Below, piece after piece: positions 23,171 to 30,899 of a stretch of 39,089 bases of DNA. The DNA comes from Bacillota bacterium (lineage in GTDB: Bacteria; Bacillota; Negativicutes; Sporomusales; CTSoil-080), in NCBI GenBank assembly GCA_017889625.1, contig JAGGAD010000019.1, forward strand, positions 1-39,089. Direction: 5' to 3'. A model generated the notes under the pieces. The model made no database searches. It was not told the DNA's origin and saw nothing but the letters and a program-made list of their open reading frames with translations. The position numbers were made by a program, and so were the translations under genes. Within the stretch, counting starts at the first letter, position 1, and each line of letters begins with the position of its first letter.

Positions 23171-23529
23171 AAGCGGAGTGATGTTTTCACTTCGCCTCAG
23201 ACTGTAGACAACCCAAGAGCACCTGTTAAGAAATATAGATAATTGGCCGCTTTGTTCAAACCTAAAAATTACTGATGACAATATTGACCATACGGGACAA
23301 AAACGTTCCCGTGCCAGGGGTGCGGTGGCAAATTTCGGCAAGAATTATACCAGCCGACCCAATATTCAGCCCGTTAAGCTGGCAAATAACATGAGTTATT
23401 CATTCAAGCAAGTTGTATCAGATATTACGACTAATCGGGAAGAATATCGAGAAACACAAAAGCGCCGTACGCTTGCGTACAGTGCCTTTTGTCTACGGTC
23501 TGAGGCGGAGTGATATTTCACTTCGTCTT
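23171..23529. repeat. MITE-like element with 41-bp imperfect terminal inverted repeats
   Basis: The end 23171-23211 and the complement of 23489-23529 match at most positions; the inner halves (CCTCAGACTGTAGACAA against TTGTCTACGGTCTGAGG) differ at only one base. Each end also folds on itself (CGGAGTGA...TCACTTCG). The 277-bp interior holds another hairpin (CAAAAGCGC...GTGCCTTTTG) and an open frame running to a stop at 23513 without a credible start. There is no transposase. This suits a non-autonomous palindromic element. No target-site duplication could be identified. Confidence 0.6.
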
Positions 23530-23579
23530 TATTTATGGTGCAACGAAAAAATTATTTAGCAGTGGGTTTGTTTTTTATC

Positions 23580-23616
23580 GCGCGTGCGGCTGAGCGAGTG
23601 ACTAAGCCGCACGCGC
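23580..23616. repeat. GC-rich 12-bp perfect hairpin
   Basis: GCGCGTGCGGCT (23580-23591) and AGCCGCACGCGC (23605-23616) pair perfectly around a 13-nt loop, in a stretch far more GC-rich than its surroundings. There is no T tract on either strand. It lies just outside the MITE-like element. The remainder of 23530-23807 holds no gene that I can support. Confidence 0.6.
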
Positions 23617-23820
23617 CAATCGTATATTGGTTATCCTTGCCGAGGTGTTCGCCAGAGCCTTTCAAAATCTTCACCTCACTTTAAGCATTGTTTGGCTATT
23701 TACGATAACACTACTAGTTTGTTCGAAGCTGATCAAAACTATGAACATATAAAGGAGATAACTGTACGATTGCCGAAAAAACAATAAAAAGGTGTAGTCG
23801 TAATTTGAGGGGGGAGCTTG

Positions 23821-24966
23821 TTGCGATTTTTACATACAGCTGATTGGCATTTAGGCCGTATTTTCTATAATTTACATTTAACCGAGGATCAAGCTTTTGT
23901 GTTGGAACAGTTTGTAGATTTAGTGAAAGATACAAAGCCGGATGCGGTTATTATTGCTGGGGATGTTTACGATCGTTCAGTTCCGCCGCCGGAAGCAGTA
24001 AAACTGTTAGGCGAATTTTTGGCCCGGGTGGCAGTTGATAGCTCAGTACCGATTATTATGATCGCCGGAAATCATGATAGTCCGGAACGGCTTGGCTTTG
24101 GTGACCGGGTGTTAGCCCGCCAAAGACTTCATGTTATCGGTCAGGTAGTTGATAAGGCCGCGCCGATAGTGCTGGAGGATAAGTATGGACCGGTATATTT
24201 TTGTCCTATTCCTTATGCCGAGCCAGCTGTTGTACGAGAAAGAACCGGTGAGACGGTAACCAATCATGGTGAGGCGTTAGAACTATTGCTTGGGCAGATG
24301 GATCAAATAGTTCCGCCTGCCTGCCGGCGGGTTGCGGTAGCACATGCCTATGTTGGCGGCGGTGAAGCCAGCGAATCAGAGCGTCCGTTAAGTATTGGTG
24401 GGATGGCAACAGTAGAGACAGGAATGTTTCAGCCGTTTAATTATGTGGCATTAGGCCATTTGCACCAAGCGCAAACGGTAGGGTTGCCGCAGGTTCGTTA
24501 CTCTGGATCGCTCTTAAAATATTCTTTTTCTGAGGCTGATCACCGAAAAAGCGTGTCGTTGGTGGAACTGGATGCTGCTGGTAAGGCCACGGTTGAACCA
24601 ATATCCCTTCGGCCACGGCGTGATGTTCGTTGCATACAAGGTTATTTAGCGGATGTTTTAGCCGCGGCGGCAGCGGATAAACAAGCGGATGATTATCTAA
24701 TGGTTACACTCAAAGATAGCGGGGCCTTGTTAGATCCAATGGCTAAGCTTCGGCAGGTGTATCCGAATGTATTGCATTTCGAACGTAGTTATTTGGAAGT
24801 GGCTACGGCAATAACTACCAACCGTATTGACCATCGTCGGCAGGAAGAACGGGAGCTATTTGCTGATTTCTTTGCTCAAGTTACTGGTCAATCATTATCT
24901 GGCGGCGAAAGCGCGGTGCTTGACAAGCTGCTTACTGATTTTAATCGGCGGGAAAGAGAGGGCTAA
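23821..24966 (+). CDS. sbcD: exonuclease SbcCD, nuclease subunit D
   Basis: Mre11-family Mn-dependent nuclease subunit of SbcCD, which cleaves DNA hairpins and blocked ends during replication and break repair. All phosphoesterase motifs are present: RFLHTADWHLGR, AGDVYDRS, GNHDSPERLGF, VAHAYVGG and LGHLHQAQ. At 381 aa the length is normal. Two successive TTG codons (23818 and 23821) could start it. I prefer 23821 because it gives the usual MRFLHTADWHLG and a better distance from AGGGGGGAG; the difference is one residue. The stop lies two bases before the sbcC start, so the subunits are translationally linked. The genome's palindromes nearby are typical SbcCD substrates, but this is coincidence unless shown otherwise. 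Confidence 0.97.
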   Translation: MRFLHTADWHLGRIFYNLHLTEDQAFVLEQFVDLVKDTKPDAVIIAGDVYDRSVPPPEAVKLLGEFLARVAVDSSVPIIMIAGNHDSPERLGFGDRVLARQRLHVIGQVVDKAAPIVLEDKYGPVYFCPIPYAEPAVVRERTGETVTNHGEALELLLGQMDQIVPPACRRVAVAHAYVGGGEASESERPLSIGGMATVETGMFQPFNYVALGHLHQAQTVGLPQVRYSGSLLKYSFSEADHRKSVSLVELDAAGKATVEPISLRPRRDVRCIQGYLADVLAAAAADKQADDYLMVTLKDSGALLDPMAKLRQVYPNVLHFERSYLEVATAITTNRIDHRRQEERELFADFFAQVTGQSLSGGESAVLDKLLTDFNRREREG

Positions 24967-24968
24967 GC

Positions 24969-27900
24969 GTGAAACCAATTGTTTTGAGTATTACTGCGTT
25001 TGGTCCGTATGCTGGGGTGGAGAAAGTGGACTTTCGCCGTATGGGTGAAAGGTCTTTTTTTCTTATTAATGGCCCTACCGGAGCGGGAAAAACAACTATT
25101 CTCGATGCGATGTGTTTTGCATTGTTTGGCAGAACCAGCGGTGAAATTCGTGAGGGCAAAGCGATGCGGAGCGATTATGTCGATCCGGCGGTGACTACGG
25201 AAGTGGTTTTTGACTTTTCCTTAGGGCTGGAATGTTACCGGGTTCGTCGAGTGCCTGAACAGGAAGTGCTGAAAAAGCGAGGGGTAGGGACAACTAAGCT
25301 ATCACCGTCTGCGACACTCTGGCAGCGGACGGGCTTAGTCAATGATCAGGACGAGGGAAAAGTATTGGCTAATGATTGGCGTCGGGTTACCGACGCCGCT
25401 GAAAGTCTTTTAGGCTTTAAATACGAACAATTTCGTCAGGTGGTTATGTTGCCGCAGGGTGATTTTCGAAAATTGCTGTTGGCGGGATCGAAGGATCGGG
25501 AGAACATTTTAGCGACGTTGTTTCAGACTGAACTTTACCGAAGAGTGGAAGAATATTTTAAACTTTCGGCTAAGGAGTTAGCTGAACAAGTTAAGGAGCT
25601 TAATGCTAAACGGGAATGGACGCTCGAAGAGGCTCAAGCGGCCTCGGTCAGTGATATTGTCGAGCGATTAGCTAGTGAGCGGGAAAAAAGTGTGGAATTA
25701 ACTGCTAAAAATAATGCGGCGCGGCAAGCATTAATAACGGCGCGAGATACATTGACTTTTTCTCAGCGGCTAAAAGCTGAATTTGATGACTTAAAGCAGG
25801 TTGAAAAAACATTAGTTGACCTTCAGGCTAAGAATGAATTGATGACCGTTAAGCGTCAGCAATTGGAACAAGCAAAAAGGGCGGCATTTTTAGCGGAGAC
25901 AGCAGCTCATATTTACCAGCGACAGAATGAAATTGTTGAGACTAAACAAAAATTGGTGGCTCTCAGCCAAGCGTTAGTCAAAGCGGAAGAAACGGAAAAA
26001 CAGGCTCGAGAACAATACCAGGCGGAGGAACTTCTAGTTACGGACAGGGAAGACGCTGTATTGTTGGTGACTAGGCTAATGGAATATGAGACTAAACTGA
26101 CGGAGCTTAATGAAGCCCGGAAGGTATTTGTACAAGCGGACCGTTTGGCGTGTCAAGCAGATAAGGCGTGGGGAGAATGCCATACTTTTTTTACTAAACT
26201 GACGGCAGAAGTGGAAAAACAAAAAATAGAACGTGAACAACTTTATGCCGAGGCTGCGCAGGTAGCCGCGCTGGAGGCAGCTTGGCGGGAGAGTAACAAT
26301 AAAGCTAAGTATCGGCAGGAGTTAGATGATTTACGCCGGCGATATGAAATAGAAAAACAAAGTCATGCTGAACTGCAACAAAGCTTTGAAGCCAAGGCGC
26401 AGGGGGTGACAATAGCGAAAAATGATCTTGAGGCTGCTCAAATGGCCTGGCGGTTGGGACAGGCGGCAGAATTGGCCGCTGGTTTAACTGATGGACAACC
26501 TTGTCCGGTTTGCGGGGCTGAGTGCCATCCGCATCCTGCGGAAAAAGCAGCAACCAGTCATTCGAATGCGGCTTTAGAGTTAGCTCAAGACAAGTTAAAA
26601 CAAACTGAAAAAGAATTGGAAACTTTGCGCAGGCCGTTGAATGACTCGAAAATAGTGTTAGAGTCAATATTAATTGAAGGTAAGAAAATCCGGGAATTAG
26701 TAGGCTCTGATTTAGACAAGGAAGCTTCTAAGCTTAGCGCTGAAACTCAAAATATTCAGGGCCAGCTTAAAGCGGCGCAAGCGGCGGGGACGCTTTTGAG
26801 TAAATTGGAACAAGAATTAGAACGGAAAAAGGAACAGTTAAAAGTGTTGGAGAAAGAGCTTGTGACGTTGGAACAGAACAGCCGCAAGAATCAAGCAACC
26901 TTGGATGCTGCGAAGGCAGTACGTGATGAACGGGCAGCCTCGGTTCCGGAGAAATTTCAGCAAGATGGTCAATTAAAGAAAGAGCTCACGGCGGCGATTA
27001 GTAAAAGAGAACAATTGGCGGATAACTTAAGGGTTTGCCAAAAGGCGGCTCAAGCCAGTGCGATAGATTTGGAACGGGCCAAAACAGCAGTTGTAACAGG
27101 AAATGAAGCTTTGAGTAGTTTGTTAAATAGATTGGAAAAAGAACAAACTGACTTTTTATGTCGCATCAATGAAGCCGGGTTTAAAAGCGAGACTGAATTT
27201 TCTGATGCGCTTAAACCCCCGGCCCAGATTGAAAGTTTAGAAAATCAGCTTAAAGATTATGAAGAAAAGTTAATCTTAGCAAATGATCGTCATAAGCGGC
27301 TTAGTGAAAAAGTAAAAGACTTGCTAGAACCTGATATTGTCACGGCTACCGCTGCAGTTAAAGAGGCCGAAGCCATAGTAGAAGCTATTAACGGCGATAT
27401 AGTCAGGTTAGAAACGCTGATAGTTAAAGCGGAGGAGTGGCTAAGCCAGCTAAAAAACCAAGAGGAACTGCTTGGCAGTATGGAAGGGAAATACGCCGTA
27501 TTAGGGCACCTGGCGGAAGTCGCTAACGGGCAAAACGCATTACGGATAAGTTTTCATAGATTTGTATTGGCAGTACTGTTTGATGACTGTTTGCTTGCGG
27601 CCAACGCTAGACTGAGAAAAATGAGTCGTGGGCGTTATCGCCTTAAGCGGATGGCTGATGTCATTCACCGGGGAAGTGCGGGCGGTCTTGATATTGAAAT
27701 TGAAGATAGTTATACGGGGGTTAGTCGCCATGTTAGTACTTTATCTGGCGGTGAAACATTCTTGGCATCACTGTCCCTTGCACTCGGATTAGCTGATGTT
27801 GTCCAAAGTTATTCTGGGGGAATTCATTTGGATACAATATTTGTTGATGAAGGATTTGGAACTCTTGATCCGGAGTCTTTGGAAATGGCCTTGCAAGCAT

Positions 27901-28037
27901 TGACAGAACTACAACGGCGCGGGCGGCTGGTTGGGATAATTTCTCATGTGCCGGAACTAAAGGAACGGATTGAAGCCAGGCTTGAAATAGTACCAACTGA
28001 GTGCGGTAGTACTACTCGTTGGGTTGGTTTGGACTAA
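24969..28037 (+). CDS. sbcC: exonuclease SbcCD, ATPase subunit C
   Basis: Rad50-like SMC-family ATPase of 1022 aa. The N-terminal Walker A is GPTGAGKTT with K41. Two long coiled-coil arms (about residues 180-480 and 540-840) flank the zinc hook C512-P-V-C515, where two molecules dimerise through Zn. The C-terminal lobe carries the ABC signature LSGGETFLASLSLALGL, Walker B IFVDEGFGTLD and a final helical end. It works with SbcD to process DNA hairpins and double-strand ends. The start is GTG with GAGAGGG upstream, two bases after the sbcD stop. Coding continues unbroken to a TAA at 28035; no clear terminator follows on the plus strand. Confidence 0.97.
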   Translation: MKPIVLSITAFGPYAGVEKVDFRRMGERSFFLINGPTGAGKTTILDAMCFALFGRTSGEIREGKAMRSDYVDPAVTTEVVFDFSLGLECYRVRRVPEQEVLKKRGVGTTKLSPSATLWQRTGLVNDQDEGKVLANDWRRVTDAAESLLGFKYEQFRQVVMLPQGDFRKLLLAGSKDRENILATLFQTELYRRVEEYFKLSAKELAEQVKELNAKREWTLEEAQAASVSDIVERLASEREKSVELTAKNNAARQALITARDTLTFSQRLKAEFDDLKQVEKTLVDLQAKNELMTVKRQQLEQAKRAAFLAETAAHIYQRQNEIVETKQKLVALSQALVKAEETEKQAREQYQAEELLVTDREDAVLLVTRLMEYETKLTELNEARKVFVQADRLACQADKAWGECHTFFTKLTAEVEKQKIEREQLYAEAAQVAALEAAWRESNNKAKYRQELDDLRRRYEIEKQSHAELQQSFEAKAQGVTIAKNDLEAAQMAWRLGQAAELAAGLTDGQPCPVCGAECHPHPAEKAATSHSNAALELAQDKLKQTEKELETLRRPLNDSKIVLESILIEGKKIRELVGSDLDKEASKLSAETQNIQGQLKAAQAAGTLLSKLEQELERKKEQLKVLEKELVTLEQNSRKNQATLDAAKAVRDERAASVPEKFQQDGQLKKELTAAISKREQLADNLRVCQKAAQASAIDLERAKTAVVTGNEALSSLLNRLEKEQTDFLCRINEAGFKSETEFSDALKPPAQIESLENQLKDYEEKLILANDRHKRLSEKVKDLLEPDIVTATAAVKEAEAIVEAINGDIVRLETLIVKAEEWLSQLKNQEELLGSMEGKYAVLGHLAEVANGQNALRISFHRFVLAVLFDDCLLAANARLRKMSRGRYRLKRMADVIHRGSAGGLDIEIEDSYTGVSRHVSTLSGGETFLASLSLALGLADVVQSYSGGIHLDTIFVDEGFGTLDPESLEMALQALTELQRRGRLVGIISHVPELKERIEARLEIVPTECGSTTRWVGLD

Positions 28038-28172
28038 AATATGCTTATTATGGTAAAACAGTATATTAATGATTAGGAATGAACGGGCGGTATTTAGGGT
28101 GAATTGTCTTTTTAAGTTAGTCACAAAGTGAAAGAAAAAAATATCTGCTTTAAAAAAATGTAAAAACATAGT

Positions 28173-28330
28173 AGAAAACAAAAAAAAGTCAAATATTTAA
28201 ATACTTGACTTTAATAAAGACACTGCTGTGAGGAATAATATGTCGAATTTGTGTATAGCTAAAAAGGTAATTAAACTGCTACTTGGCCGGGTTTTGGTTA
28301 GCGGCTTCGACATTAGCGTTAGTATAATAA
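28173..28330 (-). other. structured intergenic segment with a reverse-strand terminator-like hairpin
   Basis: Between sbcC and the kinase (28038-28442), AAGTCAA/TTGACTT arms around a TATTTAAATA core (about 28185-28213) are followed on the reverse strand by TTTTTTTG, i.e. a terminator for a leftward transcript. Upstream of it on that strand, TATGTCGAA and TTCGACATTA (about 28239-28318) form a second inverted repeat with an inner GCTAA/TTAGC pair. A leftward small RNA ending near 28178 is possible. A consensus TATAAT at 28323-28328 may instead serve the rightward kinase gene. Confidence 0.35.
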
Positions 28331-28442
28331 AGATTTAATGTCGTAATTTTACGAAAACTATTTAACTGTATTTTGCAGGAGTTGCAAATATTTACAAGAA
28401 GATAACTAAGGCGAAGTGAAAAGTCGCTTTGGAGGTGGTAGC

Positions 28443-29582
28443 TTGTATTCTGCAGAAGCTTATGACAGCAATTATCTTTGTCAGGCAAGAGAAGAAGAAT
28501 ATCAAGATTACTTTGAATCAGCAAAAACAGGAATTATGTTTCTTGATGCTGGGTTAAGGGTGAAAAACTTAAACCGGGAAGTAGAGGCTATTTTTTGTAT
28601 TGACCGGGCTCAAATTATTGGGAAAAGGGCCGATGTTGCTTTTCATCGGTTTGGCGATAAGTTTTTAAAAACATTTGCAATCTCAGAATACGACGACTTC
28701 TATACCACTACGGTCAGACTAAAGCTAAAGGATCATTTTGGTTATATTCATGTTGATAGCCTTAAACTTTGTGATGCCTGCGGCAGTCTTAATGGAATTA
28801 TTATTATCATCCAGGATATTTCGGCAGTTCGGGCAACGATAAAGCAAATTCAGACAACGAAGATGCTGATGTCGCTGGGGGAACTTGCAGCGGGGGTTGC
28901 TCATCATGTACGGACTCCACTTACCACTATCAGCGGGTATCTTCAGGTAATGCTAGGTCGGATGGAAGATGACCGGCATGTAGTCAGACGTGAAGTCTTA
29001 GAAATGTTGCTTGATGAAGTTTCTTATATAAATAATGTTGTAAAAGAACTTATTTTATTTGCAAAACCGCCGATAAACAAGACACCAAATGTTAATATCA
29101 ATCGTTTGTTAGAAGATGCGCTGCGACTGACTTTTAATGAACTTGGCGGCGAGAAAATTGAAATCGATAAACAAATGTCTGAAAACTTACCTGATATAAC
29201 GGTTGATGCTAACTTGATGAAACAAGCAATGGTGAATATAATGCAAAATGCTTTGGAAGCAATGGCGGATAAGGGATCAATAAGTATTAGAACTTGGCTG
29301 CAGTCGGAACTTAACATGGTCGCAATTGCCATCAATGATACCGGGGCGGGGGTTTCCCCACAAATTTTGCATCGGGTTTTTGAACCATTTTATACTACGA
29401 AGCTCGAACGAATGGGCTTAGGGTTGCCGACTGCTCATCGTATTATCAGTGAACATAGTGGTTTTATCAATATTAATACCGGAGAAAAAGGTGGAACTAG
29501 AGTTCATATTTATCTTCCCATTATTGATGAACGGTTACGGTCAATTTCGGTAATGCACCAGCAAATTCTAAATTTACAGTAG
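28443..29582 (+). CDS. soluble PAS-domain sensor histidine kinase
   Basis: A 379-aa cytoplasmic two-component kinase. A PAS domain covers about residues 18-130 (FESAKTGIMFLDAGLRVKNLN...VEAIFCIDRAQIIGKRA). The HisKA segment is ELAAGVAHHVRTPLTTISGY with H154 as phospho-acceptor. The HATPase has its N box (QAMVNIMQNALEAM), G1 (NDTGAGVS), F box (FEPFYTT) and G2 (GLGLPTAHRII). There is no membrane segment. The residue after the phosphorylated His is His, not the usual Glu/Asp of the HE motif. I chose the TTG start at 28443, seven bases after the strong GGAGG at 28431-28435; a GTG at 28416 has no good ribosome site. The architecture resembles the sporulation/NtrB-like kinases of endospore formers. 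No response regulator is adjacent, so it is an orphan. Confidence 0.93.
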   Translation: MYSAEAYDSNYLCQAREEEYQDYFESAKTGIMFLDAGLRVKNLNREVEAIFCIDRAQIIGKRADVAFHRFGDKFLKTFAISEYDDFYTTTVRLKLKDHFGYIHVDSLKLCDACGSLNGIIIIIQDISAVRATIKQIQTTKMLMSLGELAAGVAHHVRTPLTTISGYLQVMLGRMEDDRHVVRREVLEMLLDEVSYINNVVKELILFAKPPINKTPNVNINRLLEDALRLTFNELGGEKIEIDKQMSENLPDITVDANLMKQAMVNIMQNALEAMADKGSISIRTWLQSELNMVAIAINDTGAGVSPQILHRVFEPFYTTKLERMGLGLPTAHRIISEHSGFININTGEKGGTRVHIYLPIIDERLRSISVMHQQILNLQ

Positions 29583-29586
29583 CAAA

Positions 29587-29620
29587 TAAAGTTGCGTCCT
29601 TTATGGACAGCAACTTTTTT
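29587..29620 (+). terminator. Rho-independent terminator after the histidine kinase
   Basis: AAAGTTGC...GTCC pairs with GGAC...GCAACTTT around a short TTTAT loop, then six T residues. Confidence 0.9.
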
Positions 29621-29648
29621 GCTTAAGGTGTCAGTAATATTAGGCAGG

Positions 29649-29690
29649 CCCTTCTTCATATAAGTAATTGTTATTACCTGGGAAGAAGGG
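29649..29690 (+). promoter_or_regulatory. leader hairpin masking the ribosome site of the L,D-transpeptidase gene
   Basis: CCCTTCTTC (29649-29657) pairs with GAAGAAGGG (29682-29690), a 9-bp stem whose right arm is the only Shine-Dalgarno-like sequence and directly abuts the ATG. An inner GTAAT/ATTAC stem stabilises it. Translation may thus be restrained by RNA structure. Confidence 0.5.
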
Positions 29691-30626
29691 ATGGTTTTGT
29701 ATTTTGTTCGTGTAGTTGCCGCCATTATCGGTATTTTAGTTTTTGGTACAGTCAGATGGAGTTATGCCGATCCAGTTATTGTTGCTCCGGTCAGCATTAT
29801 AGTTAATATTCCAAGTCGAACGCTCGAATACTACTCAGGTTCTGATCTGGTGAAAGTGTATCCAATTGCAATAGGTAAACCTTCGACTCCGACCCCGTTA
29901 GGGCAATTTTTTATTGAAGAAAAAGAGGAAGACCCTTGTTGGTATCCACCGGGAACTGGCAAAGTAGTCGCATCAGGTCCATACAATCCACTTGGATATA
30001 GGTGGATGGGGTTCTATTGTAACTATGGGATTCATGGTACGAATGCCCCGGCATCAATTGGTAATATGGTATCAAATGGCTGTATACGAATGCATGAAGA
30101 AGATGTGGAAGAACTGTATCCGAGAGTTCCGTATCATACTAAAGTAACGGTGGTTTACGAGCGGATAAAAGTTAGGCTGGATTCAAATAATCGAGTATCG
30201 CTGACTGTTTATCCGGATGTTTATGATTATCACGCTTTAAGTTTAAATGAGGTAAGAAGTATTCTAGATGGATATGGTGTCAACGGGTGGATTGGTGAAG
30301 ATGAATTAAGCCGATTAATTAATGAAGAAGCAGGACAACCGTTGGTTATTGCAAAGACGCAGACGATTAAGGTTGACGAAAAAAAATTGGATGCTTATGC
30401 GGTAGTTGATGATAATAAATTATATGTTCCTGTGTGGCCGGTGGCGGTGGCATTAGGGTATGATTTGAACTGGAATGAAAAAACTAAGCAGGTAAAAGTT
30501 AGATCAGTTACTGCTTTAGGAATGGTAAAAGGTGATCGAATTTATATTAATGCTAATGATATTACAAAATTGTTTGAGGTTCATACTACTTGGAATCAAA
30601 CTGAAAATGTTTTACTAATCAATTAG
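29691..30626 (+). CDS. L,D-transpeptidase (YkuD family) with C-terminal copper-amine-oxidase-like domain
   Basis: A 311-aa secreted or membrane-anchored peptidoglycan enzyme. It has an N-terminal signal segment (about residues 5-26, ending near SYADP), then a YkuD domain (about 33-155) with the active-site set H115 (GIHGTNAP) and C131 in SNGCIRM. The C-terminal part (about 220-311: KLYVPVWPVAVALGYDLNWNEKTK and DRIYINANDITKLF) resembles the copper amine oxidase N-terminal-like domain often found in cell-wall proteins. It would make 3-3 or similar cross-links, or attach proteins to peptidoglycan, outside the membrane. The ATG at 29691 abuts a purine run that is locked in a hairpin; the in-frame TTG at 29697 is an alternative start. 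Confidence 0.94.
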   Translation: MVLYFVRVVAAIIGILVFGTVRWSYADPVIVAPVSIIVNIPSRTLEYYSGSDLVKVYPIAIGKPSTPTPLGQFFIEEKEEDPCWYPPGTGKVVASGPYNPLGYRWMGFYCNYGIHGTNAPASIGNMVSNGCIRMHEEDVEELYPRVPYHTKVTVVYERIKVRLDSNNRVSLTVYPDVYDYHALSLNEVRSILDGYGVNGWIGEDELSRLINEEAGQPLVIAKTQTIKVDEKKLDAYAVVDDNKLYVPVWPVAVALGYDLNWNEKTKQVKVRSVTALGMVKGDRIYINANDITKLFEVHTTWNQTENVLLIN

Positions 30627-30704
30627 ACTGGTCTGTGTTATAATATTTACGACATTTCGTAGAAAAAGTAGTTTACATACTGTTCTCAGTGCAACAACAT
30701 AGTG

Positions 30705-30751
30705 GCCTAAAGTATAGCAGGCTGGCACCGCCAGCCTGCTATACTTTAGGC
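30705..30751. repeat. 22-bp perfect intergenic hairpin
   Basis: The arm 30705-30726 (begins GCCTAAAGTATAGCAGGC) is exactly complementary to 30730-30751, with a 3-nt loop. AACAA and TTGTT further out can extend the structure. There is no T tract, so it is not a standard terminator. It lies between the L,D-transpeptidase and polA. A weak promoter (TTGATA-17-TTAAAA, 30797-30825) follows before polA. Confidence 0.75.
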
Positions 30752-30899
30752 ACTTGCTTAATAGCTTGTTGTAAGGTATTGATAAATGTGTTGTTGTTGA
30801 TACATAACCTTTTAAGCTATTAAAAAAACTAGAAGGGTATTGTACCATGTTTAGCTAATATATTAAGGCTAGATAAAATTTCCTTAAGGTGGTGGGCAA

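Noticed and set aside
23325-23513. 62-codon frame inside the MITE-like element
   Set aside because: No ribosome site at the GTG, the frame is open further upstream without a start, and its end is the terminal inverted repeat.
28279-28524. 81-codon reverse frame between sbcC and the kinase
   Set aside because: It overlaps the true kinase start and has no ribosome site; composition is that of a shadow frame.
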